Origin: Oxyruncus cristatus
Taxonomy: Eukaryota; Chordata; Aves; Passeriformes; Cotingidae
DNA length: 64,000 bases
Direction: 5' to 3'
Assembly: GCA_013399855.1 (NCBI GenBank)
Contig: VXAY01004091.1
Location: 1,980,997-2,044,996 of the forward strand
The notes under the pieces are model-generated. The model did no database searches. It had not been told where the DNA came from and saw nothing but the letters and a program-made list of their open reading frames with translations. Below, one piece after another: positions 19,861 through 31,240 of the stretch. The position numbers and the translations under genes are program-made. Within the stretch, counting starts at the first letter, position 1, and each line of letters begins with the position of its first letter.

Positions 19861-20457
19861 CACTGTGATTTAACCCCAGCCAGATATGAAGCACCACCAC
19901 AGGCAATCGCTCACTCCCCCGCCAGCAGGACTGGGGAGAGAACTGGAAGAGTAAAAGCCAGAAAACTTGTGGTTTGAGGTAAAGACAGTTTAATAGAGAA
20001 CGCAAAAGCCACATACTCAAGGAAAACAAAACAAGAAACTAATTCACTGCTTCCCACGGGCAGGCAGGTGTTCAGCCATCTCCAGGAAAGCAGGGCCCCA
20101 TCACATATAACAGTTACTTGGGAAGACAAGCGCCATCACTCCAAATGTCACCCTGTTCCTCCTTCTTCTGCCCACTTTATGTACTGAGCATGATGTCATA
20201 TGGTGTGGAATATCCCTTTGATCAGTTTGGGTCACCTGTCCAGGCTATGTCTCCTCTCAGCCTCCCATGCAACCTCAACCTCCTCACCACAGTGGCAGTA
20301 CAAGAAGCCAAAAAGGCCTTGGCTCTGTGTAAGCCCTGCTCAGCAATAATGAAAGCATCTCTATATTATCAACACTGTGTTCAGCACAAATCCAAAACAC
20401 AGCTCCATACTAACCACTGGGAAGAAAATGAACTCTACCCCAGCCAAAACCAGCACA
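19861..20457 (-). mobile_element. Solo ERV long terminal repeat, minus orientation, with 5-bp target duplication
   Basis: Read on the minus strand it starts TGTGCTGGTTTTGGCTGGGG. It has a TATA variant (ACATAAAG, 20175-20182), an ATTAAA poly(A) signal (19989-19994) and the end GGCTGGGGTTAAATCACAG. This is a widespread avian LTR family related to the neighbour at 18861. Identical CCCTC flanks lie at 19856-19860 and 20458-20462. A 5-bp duplication is typical of ERVL-type integration. The terminal dinucleotide at the U5 end is mutated. Internal retroviral genes are absent, so it is a solo LTR. Confidence 0.75.
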
Positions 20458-23400
20458 CCCTCCTACAGCACTGGCCCCTGCCTAAACCCCTCATATGGGG
20501 ACTTCGGGACTCTTCAGGGGCCATCTGAGAATCCCCCCTTTAATCTCCATCCAGAAGCCTGTCAGGCCTCTGGGGATACTTAGGGTCTGCCTGAGCTCCC
20601 CACCTGGCTCCAACAATCCCTGTCGTGCCTCTTTCCCATTTCTGTCTCCCTGCCCTGGCTCTCTGTCCTCTGGAATGCCCCCTACACCCCACAGCAATTA
20701 AATCACTCTTCAGCAAGTCTCATCAGACCCCAGTTGTCTGTTGGGTGGGAGGACACAGCCCTCTGGGGAGTAGTTCCTGCCAGGGCAATGAGGGCAGGAT
20801 TGGCCCTGCTGGCCCCATCCAGCCTCACTGGCAGCCTTCCCGCATCACACCTCCCGTTAGACCCATCTCAACTCAGGACACGGCCCCCAGTCCCTGCCTG
20901 AGCTACCCCCAGATGTGAGAACCTTCTGTCATATCACACCTGTGCCAAGCCATGGACCTCACTGAGCTGGACCCTGAAGCACAGACTGACTGTGCAGCTT
21001 GACCTGGGTCTGCCTTCGTCACCATGGACAGGCTGGCAGTCACTGGGCTGCGTCTGGCCCTCGTCCCTGTCCCTCAGAGTGGTCTCCTCATGATGGCTTC
21101 TTCTGGTAACCTTCTCAGTTGACTGCTGCTCTCAGACCTGCCCTGCCAGCTGTGGTGTTGGGTCGTGGCTCCCCAGCCCTCCCTGCACCCCTGACAGTGC
21201 CCCTGGTGGCATTGACAGCATGACTTGCAACTAATAGCAACTAATGCATTGTAGCAACTAATAGCATTGTTCTCTGGGATTTTGATATCTACAGTTGAGT
21301 TAGGACAGCACAAATAGAGTTGATACAAGAGGAGGAGCCTGGAACCTCTCCACTCTAGAACTCAGTCCTTTACATAGCCACTGCAAAATGGGAGCTGGAT
21401 AATTATCCTTTGGTTACAGGGGATATCAGCTTCAGCAACCCTGCAGTTCTCTACAGACCATGCTGTTCAGCCTACACCGGTCTGCACGGATGTTATCCAA
21501 GCTGTCACACGGAGGTTCAGTGTTCTTCACAGAGCAGCATGGACTTAGTCTTTGTACCTTGCTTTTCTGCCTCTCATATGGGCAATCACAATCACAGATG
21601 CATTCTTTTGTATTTCTCACTGATGTAAGAATATGAAAATTTAGCAATTACTTTCATAATAATAATTTAAAAAACCCAGATATTTCCAGGTTGTTCCCAG
21701 AAACTGCGTGTGAGAAGAATGAACCAGGTAGAGAAGGTGGAGTGAGGCAACCTTGGTAGGGAATAACTGAAGTAGAGATCAAGTAATTTTCAGCTTCATT
21801 GAGAAATGAAAAAAGGAGTTCTGGCACCTGCTCCAAAGGTCATGCAGTAGATGCATTAAATAAATAGCAATTAGGAAAAAGCCCAAAGCACTTACACATA
21901 CACTCACATGTTCCGTCGTTGCCGCACCAGTTCCTAGAAGTGCTAAGGCCTGCACGGAAATAAACATTCCAGACTTGCTTTTGTTTGCTTTTTTTTCTTT
22001 AAGTTCCCAGTGGAGCTACTCAGTAGCGCAAAGGATGGAATAACATTTGATGCAGCATACTGGTTTATACTTATTTTATAGAAAATGTAATATATGTTAT
22101 AAAACTTTTTAATGATTGTTTTTTTTCTGCTTTCTCTGCTCTAAAAGCAATGCAAAGAACTATATACAGGGTGTGCGGAGCAATAAAGAAATTCACATAC
22201 TGTACATCTGGGGTTATAACAGTGCTGCTAAGTACAGTGTGTTTGGAGCACAAATTCTGAACCAATCTTCCAATTTTACTGGGAACCACACATTTAAAAA
22301 AAGTCCATTCCCATTTCATACTAAATGTCAGCTGCCTTCCTCATGTAGGCATTACAATACTTTTAAGTATTGTTTTAAGAAAGTAACTATTTTTTTAAAC
22401 TTCAGGGAATACAGGTGCAGAATGTGTATCAAGATCATGTAGCAAATATATATAATGTTATTCTGAATCACGAGTTCAATCTGAACTCTGAATATGTGAA
22501 GGAACAGTTTCAACATTACACTACCATACTGATTGGGGTCACTGCAGTATTATTGAAAAAAAATGTTGAGTCTCCAAGCTTTGAAATAGTTGCACATCCC
22601 ATCTGGAAATGCATATCCTCATCTGGAAAAGTTGGCTTCTTAGTCCATGAGGGTTTACACTTCCTTTACTTCCCATTTTTGCTTTGCATTCAGCATTGGG
22701 GGATAAAGAAAGTAAGAATCAAATACAGTGAAGGATTCTACTGACTTTTTTTCCGTCAAACTGCGAAATTTATATGAAGTGGTAGAAACTCAGGAAAATA
22801 GAAAGCAAATGAAGAGTTGGAATTGCCATGCTGTCTACATTGTGCTTTTGGCCACACTTGTGCAGAGTTGCAATGACTACATCAATATCCAGACTAGGTT
22901 TGAACCAAGCAGATCAGGACCTGTAGGAAGTAGAGCACAGTATGCTATGGGAGTGAGTATATCTAAACAGCATATACTTGGGCAAAGCACCCTAAAACAT
23001 GGGCATGGCTGCCTGAAATTTTCAGCAGAAAAGCTTCTCGACAAAAAAATGCAGTACTTTAAATAAGATGAGTTTCTGAAGCAGCACGTCTCTCCCACAC
23101 AAGGGAGAAGTTTTCTTCCTATAAAAAAATGAAACATCTGAAAATTACACAATAGTTCCTCTGCAGGCTCTTATGGTCCTTGCCATTCTGTATTCACAGA
23201 GTTCTTGATTCAGCGTTCCATGGCATTTGGCACCCCATGAAAGCTTCGTGCTGCACTGCAGCAGGTCAGTGCAGCAGCTGTGGTGGGTCAGTGAACACAT
23301 GGGGCAAAGAATACGGCCATAGTAGTAACATTTCCAAATAAAAACATGTGACTTCCATCAAATTATTTCTTTCCATCCAAATATTTTCGTTTTAATAATA

Positions 23401-26400
23401 TCTTTTCCAGCTTATTTTTGACCAAATATTGTTGAAGAATACTAATAGGCTTTCCTCTGAAAGCCTCCTTGGATGTAAAAGGCAATTTAAATCTTCTAGA
23501 AGACAATCCTGGTAGCAGGGTTCCCCTGCACACTCAAATTTTTGGCACAGAAATACATGATATAATTCTTAGTAATGTATCTTCTTTGGTCATATCCAAA
23601 TTGGTCCTTGTTGAATTATATCCGCATTTGTTACCATCATTATTCCAGATTTGAAGAAGGAAGAAAAAATATTTGTCAATAAGTGCTTATAATGAGAGAT
23701 ATTTCATCTAATGGTTTTAAATAGAGAATAACATAGTACAGTAGCAAAAAGTGATATTCACAGTTATTTCATCTGGGTCAGTCATTTCTCATATAAATCT
23801 GCATCTGTAAATATCATCCTGTAGATATGCATCCACCTGTACTTTGAACCCATATGCATACTTGGAACTACATATGGATCACTTCTGAATGATTAATGGG
23901 GCAGTAAACTGGAATCCATAAACTAGAATTTACAATTTTAGCATCACTGCCTTACAGAAAGAACTTTCTTATTACTTTTCCTCCCTTGTGAATAAGCTTC
24001 ATCCTACTCTGAAAATGAAACAGCAATGGTTTTTCATAAATCAATGGAAATATGTTTATCTTCATCTGTGACCAGCCCTCAGCTTTGCCACACCATTACT
24101 GTTTTCCTGCAATGCAGCATTATGCAGTAGTAGAAAGGAGTGTCTGGGAGAGATACAGAAGCAAGGTCATTGCTGCCCATATCACAGACCTGGAAGAGTT
24201 AGACTAGGCCTAGTTCATCGGTTCAAAGCACAAAACACAGAAGAATAACAACACTAAACACATTGTCCAGCCTCAAGGCCCATGTGTGTAACTGCAAGCA
24301 AAGTTACATCAGTTAATTATATATCTCCAAATAAATCTACCACACTGCATCTCAAATAATATTAATTTACAAATAATTAGAATAAGCTTTTTATTTCTTT
24401 CTGAGAAGTAGCTAGGGAAAAAAAATCAGAAAATGAGATCAGATGTATCCATAACATCCAGCTGAACCAAACCCCTCAACCCAGCCGACTATAACATATG
24501 ACAAATTTTTCTTATCCAGATATGAACATCCCCTGAAGTGGCAACACTATTTCTAGGTAAACTAAGGTGTATATTTTCCAAAAGAAACATCCCAGCTGTA
24601 TTAACTTAGTCTGATACAAATAAACTGCCACAGAAAGTCAAGCACAAACACTCTCTGGCAATAAGGATGCTGTTTAAAAAGGAAGCTGAGAGTCCTCTGC
24701 TGCTGACAGTTTCAGAGTATCCCTCAAAGTGTAGGCAACCAGAATTTCTAGCATAAACCAGCATTTCTTAAATTTTGATGTTCATGTAGACTCTGAAGGA
24801 GATATCCCCATTTTTCATCCGTGAAGTTACTGCAGGTTAAGGGCACTGTGTTTCTCAACATAGCTATCCAAGCACAAATTTTATGTGTTTCCATTAACTG
24901 TCTTAATGATCAGACTTCTGGTTAATTCGTATCACTTTCCTGAGAATCCCTATGTGCATAAGCTCCTTGCATAAGCCAACAGAGTTGCACCCATGAAAAC
25001 TCACTGTTATACACAACATACCAATAAAGAGACTTCCTTTTCACCTTACTTCCTTGGGTGTATCCTCAGTCATAAACCAGACTGTAACACTCTGCCATAC
25101 TGGGAAAATTACTGGAATGGTATTGAGCCCACTTTTTCACTTCCCCAGTTGGATCTGCTGTGTTACATTTTCAGTCAGCCCAGCTAAACTCCTAAGTGTT
25201 TAGGAGCAAGCAGTGAGAATTCATCATCATCTGTTACCACTCCCCACTTCACATACCATTTAAAATCTTACTATTACAGGACTGAACATTCAAACCTGTT
25301 TTAACTGCTGGTCTGAATAACCCAGCCAGGAACAGGAGCTTGTGTAAGACAGATATCCATACTTCACCATTTGCTGTTCTGAAGCAGATGAGGACGGCTA
25401 CAAGTCAGGCTGTGTTTTAGTCAACAGCATATTATCTTGTTAAATAGAGCACCAAAGAATGTTCTTTGGGAAAACTGAAGGATTGGAACTGTTTTGACTT
25501 CTTTTTTTTTTCCTCAAAAGCCCCCATCAATTTAGTAAAATAGATCAACTTTGCCAAATAAGCCCTTCTCTCTTCTCCCTAGCTATTTCATTGCAGGAAA
25601 ACTGCAATCCAGACAAATCCTTGGAAGAAGCTGAGAACAGCACAATCTCCTTGCTAACCCAATGCTACGAGTTACATGGCAAAAAGCCACCAACGTAGCA
25701 CAAACTGAATGTTGCACTCCTGGGACACACGAGAAGATGCTAGCAAACAGGCTTCATCTCACACAGTCCCCTTCCCTGGGAGATGCAAAGTAATGGTTTT
25801 CATCAGGTACGTATGTATTTAAACTCACACCTTTCTTTCTTTCCCACGCAGGCCATTTTGAACTATTTCTGTAGGGGAACAAGAATAAATATCAAATCAT
25901 ACTGAATTGTATCAAATTACTTCTCCCCACACTCCAGATTTCATCTCTACAGTTGTCCCTCCAGCCTGTCTTAATCTCAAAGGCTCGTGATGTATTCCTT
26001 AGTGAGTTACTCCCATCAAAACTGATTAGACTACTCCAGGATTAGGAAAATGGAGGGTACCAAATTTCAGCTTTGAAGGAAAGATGACTTATCATAAGCT
26101 TCCTCTTCGGTAAGCAAAACAGTAATATATCTGAAATCCATGCAGAATAGCAATTGCTTGGAATCCTGCTTCAAGGATGACATATTAAAATAAAAAAACC
26201 CTATAGCATAATAAAACTACATGATGAAAAAAAGGTTAAGTAATGCTAGTCAGTTGAGGAATGGCTGTCAATCTGTTCCCTATTTCTCTGAACCAAGCAG
26301 GGAGGTGAGACAGCAGATATTCTGAATCTTCACAGCCCCCTCCCTCATCAACTTGTGTTGTACTGCCAAACGTGTTTGCCTAATTTCATGGCTGTGAGTA

Positions 26401-27119
26401 GTTGATAATAAGCACTTTTCAGCTTCCTTTTAAACTCTATCCAAGCAGGAGTAAAAGATTAAACAGGAAAGCCAAGTCACACTTTTCAGCTGTCGAGTTA
26501 AAACAGAGAAGCACCCCTGCCCTCATGCCTCCGCTCTCAGGAAAGGAAAAACTAAGTTATTTTAGAACAGGCTCTTTTAGATGTTAATACTGAACAGAAT
26601 TCCCCCAAAATGACTGATCACTTCAGCAAACAGATCAACACAAGAAGCATTTGCTAGCAGCCAATGGTAGCACAGACAATTCAATTATTGAGTTTCTAGT
26701 AAGGAGTTATTTTTGTAAAAATACCCCCAAACAATTAAAAAAACTAAAACAAACTCCCAGTTATCCAGACTTAAGGAAAAGCAGCTTCTTGGCCAAATCA
26801 TAAGCAAAGACCTACAGATTAAAACACAGTCTTTAAGTACACAGCTTCCTATAGCTGTAGACATCAGTTCCCACTGGCAGCTATGGTGCTAGACCCAGAC
26901 AAGACAAGCTGTACAGCTTCCCCAGAAGAGGGGCTAGTTTGCATCTCTGTGACCAGAAAGCAACACTCACCACCAGGGAAACAGCCTCTCTCTGAAATGT
27001 CTGGACCAGGACTCCACCATACCAAGAGTTTTAAATCACAGAGCAAAAGGACAGTTTCTGCCTGTCACCACTTAAAAGGTTGCCTGGCTTCAGGAGTGGA
27101 GAGATAACGATCATGGATT
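20458..27119. other. TYMS-YES1 intergenic region, second part: no gene recognised
   Basis: The first 750 bp (to about 21200) remain GC-rich and then the sequence becomes AT-rich. A small tandem GCAACTAAT (x3) lies at 21227-21262. Open frames such as 22116-22442, 22415-22744 and 22728-23066 are not recognisable and show no exon signals. No RNA gene was seen. Confidence 0.5.
21227..21262. repeat. Short tandem repeat GCAACTAAT x3
   Basis: Copies at 21227-21235, 21237-21245 and 21254-21262, the last separated by a short GCATTGTA spacer. Confidence 0.85.
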
Positions 27120-28400
27120 TGTAGGATTCTGTTAACACACAAGGACATAAAAGCTTTGTCCTCTAAATTTTTCTGCTTTATTACAGATTACCACAAATAC
27201 CACCAAAATTGCCACTAGGAAACATGCCTATGATTAATAAAATGAATATGAATGAATATATATCAAGCTATTACAAATTACTATCAGCGACCAATGGTAT
27301 CAAACGATAGTATGGTATCAATCAATAACAGCATCAGTCAGTACTGTAGTACAACCAATGACAGCAGCAGCCAAGTATCCACATACTATTTCAGATTGCT
27401 ACAGCTTATCATGAATGAAGCAAATTTATCAATGATATAAGAGCAGATATATTTATGAGTACTTATAAGAGTATTAACGCTATTGATATTGAAGTGAATT
27501 AGACAGATGTCAGAAGGAGCCAAAGGATCCCAAAAAGGGGGAACAATTTGATGCCAGGGCAGGATGAACCCACCCCAAAAGAGATGAGGATGGGCCAAGC
27601 CCATAAGACAGCTCACAGAGTCTCATTTCCAAAATGATCCACATCACAGAATCCTTTTATAGCCAGGTGTCCCTGGGAAGAGCTCAAAAGCTCATAGAGA
27701 GTTTGTGTGAGGTTCAACCAAAACATTCTCAGTCAGAGGCTCATTTTTGGACAAATATTAAGTCCTTTTTATATCACAAACTCATAAGAGGGAGTAGGAC
27801 ATGGAGCAGCCAATAGATCCTGTTTACATTTAATTACATTTAATTAAACATGAATCTACATTTAATAAATTTACATTTTTCACCTGTGCCAGCCAATTGG
27901 GGATGCTGTTTTCTGTTCCTTCAGAGCAATTTTATTTTTGCAGACTGTTTTCCACCTTCAGATGACAAATTGACATTACAGTCTCCTTGTTTGGTGCTTA
28001 TCGGTGGTATCTGTGGACGCTTCTGGTTTCTTGGTACCTCGGCTGCACTTCAAAGAGGCCAGCTGCACTTCTCAAAGATGTTTTTCAATAGTTCACAGGG
28101 CTAGTCCCCAGGCTCACAGTTCCAGGCTGGCAGCCCTTCCTCTGTCAGTTTTTTTGAGCAGACAGTATCTTTTGTTCAGCAATTTTCCCCTCTAGCCAGG
28201 CTGTCTTTATGGCTCCTCACATCACTGGCTAAATAGGCTATTTTTAATGAACAGTAACATGCTAAGTATACAAGGTTTGGCTCCCAGATCAACAGCATAT
28301 TCAATAGGGAAGTGGCTCAAAGGTTAAAATCTCAGATTAAAATATCCAAGTAAGAAAGATGAAATCAAGAAAAGAGTTACAGAGAAGCATCTCATAAGCA
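27120..28400 (-). mobile_element. Candidate third ERV LTR, minus orientation
   Basis: The minus strand shows an LTR-like series. A CCAAT-type element (CTATTGGCTGC) is followed by CTGGCTATAAAAGGATTCTG (TATA near 27655), then an AATAAA with a short tail ending GTTAACAGAATCCTACA at 27120. GGATT flanks both ends (27115-27119 and 28401-28405), with terminal TG...CA on the plus strand. The distance from TATA to poly(A) signal (about 470 bp) is long and the interior contains decayed short repeats, so the limits are tentative. It could instead be the 3' LTR of the same decayed provirus as the pol fragment at 30.7 kb. Confidence 0.4.
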
Positions 28401-28405
28401 GGATT

Positions 28406-30699
28406 AGGCAAAAATCTTTTCTTTCAGATATCCCACAGTTCCACAAAATTACTCTGAAATGTTCTGACCAATTCCACCACTAAGCACTGTGAAGTGGCTA
28501 CAATTTTCAATCCTGCAAAAATTAAGCATGTGCAGAGTCTCCAAGAATTTGGCAATGCCTGTACTTTATTTGATATTTTAAAGCTAAACATACATATAAA
28601 TTACTGCAAAATCAAGAGCACATGTGCAAATGAAGGCAACCAGGAGCAGGGAATCTGAGTTAATGTGCATTCTTATGTTGAAATCCCACTTAACCCACAG
28701 AGCCTTCAGGACAGCAGCTATAGTCAAGTGCACAGTGCCCTTCCATGACCAAGTCTGTTAAGCAAAAAAATGTAGGTTCCCCTAGTGTCATCCTCAGTGT
28801 TTGATACTCATTGATGCCTCAGTTTCTGTTAAATGGTATTTTGTTTGCCACAGTTTACAAAACAGCACTGTTGATAACACAGCAAGGGGAAAAGTCACTG
28901 ATACTGGGAAAAAAAAGGAGCAATTCATATTGGTTAAAAATCACAAAAGAAGAAGATGCTGAAATGTATGACTTTCATCAAATACCCACCCAGAACTCTC
29001 AGAAAATGAACAACTTACATCTGTTACTATTCTTTTCACAACAGTTCCCCCAATGTGTCTTACCCAGCAGAGTTGCCTGTTGCTGGTAAGCTCTCTTTAG
29101 AAGCCTCAAAAGTTGTTGACAATTTCTCCCATGTCTCTATTGACCACGTGAATAAAGCAAGCCTTGACAGCACATTCGGCTGCCATATAGCCGAATTTAC
29201 TGCCTCATTACATGCAAATGCCTATAACAGAAGGACTGCAGGCCCTTTCCTCAGCTGCTACTTCGAGAAGTAACCTTTTCCAACAGCTTCTGAATTTGAA
29301 TTTGCATGGAACAATTCACTTTGCATCCAGATCTGGGTGGCCCCTGTCAGTTTAGTAGTGCGGCCATGTTTCATCTTATACTTGCCTATTTCCAGATGCT
29401 GATTCCTTCCTCAAAAATATAAATCGCAAATGGCTTTCAAGATGAAAGTTGTTCACCTCCCACTCCACAGAGAAGGAAACAGCCACCCTAGACTGACAGT
29501 CTTAAACACTGCTAAAGAAACAGAGGCCATCAGATCCCACTGTCCTCTGAGGAAAACAGCATTTCTCTAAATAAGAGAGCCTTTATGTACCATCCCTTCC
29601 AAGAAACTGCTGCATCTCTCCGAGTTGTTTTGGTACTTGCAGTCACATTCTACTTCTCATTTCCTCCTAAGGCATTCTGTTTCTGGCAGTGAGATAAAGG
29701 CAGTTGTGCTCCAGCTGTTTCAAGTCGCCAAGACTCAGGGCTGAAGCTGAATTCTGTTTTTTTCCCAGTTCCACGCAATGTCAGCATATATTCCAAGCAA
29801 AAGTCTTTGTTAGGATAAACCAACTGACAGTCATGTTTAGCAAACTCAAGAGCATCAAAAAAGGACAGACTTGTGCTAATCATCATTTTCTTTAGCAGTA
29901 TGGAATAAAGCAGTATGGAATAGCTCATTCTTGAGAGTTATGAGATAGTGATTCCAATTCTATGAGATTGTCCATGCTCAGGGTATTTGCTTGAGATACG
30001 AGAAACCAGTGTCTGAAACGCAGTTTTGTAAGTACTCTTTTGCACGATTCTAGCCAAGACACTTTACTTGCCTGTGTCTCAGTTCCTCTACTGTTCCCAC
30101 CTGCACTGTGGGAGGAATATCCCATCTCACTTTCCTTAGGTGTGATGAATCATGTACTACAGTGGCTGAGGTCATTTATGTATCTAGGCAGACAGAAAGG
30201 GTAAAAAGCATCTTGTAAGTAACCAGGTAATGCACAGGCTCCAATCTTAGGCTGACTAAAGATAATGGTTTTTTCTTAAAGAAGCTTAAAATAACTGAGT
30301 ATGTGCTTGCCAGATTGCTAAGTGATTTAAAAATAATAATAATAAAAAAAAAAAGTAGACATTTCTGTGAGAAACAATTGCAAAAGTAGATTGAAGGAGG
30401 AAAAGGCTTGTTATCACCCAGTCACGGGTTTTGCGGGTGTTCTAAGCTGAGTGCTTAGAGGGTTTTGACATATTCACAGTGTCAGTGAAACACCAGACTT
30501 GAATAGCAAAGAAGGAATTGCTCATTCTATGATCTGGGGCACTGACTGTCTGAAAGGGCACCAGCAGCCCTTCTAAAGCACTGCTGCAAAACAACAGTGT
30601 ATGGAAGTTACATCTGGTATAAGAAGGGAGCAACAAGAATGGACGGGACCTCTTGCATGTGCTCACTTGGCAGTGCTTGTAAAACACCGTCCCAGGACA
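28406..30699. other. Intergenic sequence between candidate LTR and pol fragment
   Basis: No recognised gene. If the flanking LTR and pol pieces belong to one minus-strand provirus, this would be where pol-to-env sequence lay. I could not recognise any such coding remnant. Confidence 0.35.
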
Positions 30700-30734
30700 C
30701 AGCGCTTACCTTGGCGGTTCTGTGGCAGTGTAAT

Positions 30735-31240
30735 GTAGTAGGCTTTACCCACAGAGGCTTTACCCTTTTAGCCTACTTGATTGCAGTGCACGTCTCACAA
30801 TCGTGGATAACCTGGGAGATAATGTCCACAGCTAAATCCATCCCTCCCTCATCGTGAAGTGGCATCTCTGCTCTGATGACCTGAGGCATCGAGGGCTCAC
30901 TGAGCTAGGAACAACTCTTCCTTGTGCTGCCAATCTAGATGTACCTGTGACACCTTGACTTGGGCAGCTCCGTCTGCCTCTTCGATGTTATGATGTTCCT
31001 TGTCAACTCGACTCTTAGGAACGTGTGCGCCTACAAGGCGGACTCTCACGACCAGCTTTTTTGCCCGGGTGGTGATGTCTTGCCACATTTTGGAAGTCCA
31101 GATGGGTTTTCCTTTGCGTTGCCAATTGGCCTTCTTCCATTTGTCTAGCCATCCCCACAGAGTGTTGGCTTCTTTTTTTTTTTTTTTTTTCTTCAATAGC
31201 TCAGGTGTCCATTGTGGGGAATAATGGGAAATCACTGCAG
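30735..31240 (-). pseudogene. Broken ERV pol fragment (RNase H / integrase N-terminus)
   Basis: The minus-strand frames match the end of a retroviral RNase H domain and the N-terminal zinc-binding (HHCC) part of integrase. An H-x-x-W segment, an ASGHQ motif and a CETC pair are visible. The fragment is not functional. In-frame stops lie at 30897-30899, 30849-30851 and 30773-30775, where conserved Trp or Gln codons would be expected. A frameshift lies near 30838-30845, and a run of 18 T (31173-31190) interrupts the upstream part. Reverse transcriptase and the integrase catalytic core are missing. It is a fossil of an avian endogenous retrovirus in the same orientation as the LTR candidate at 27.1 kb. 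Confidence 0.8.

Noticed and set aside
19149..20701. Several 65-139-codon frames around the two LTRs
   Set aside because: They cross LTR and GC-rich spacer sequence on both strands and match no retroviral or host protein.
22071..23152. Cluster of 80-112-codon frames
   Set aside because: They are mutually overlapping on both strands, with no recognisable motif and no start or splice context.
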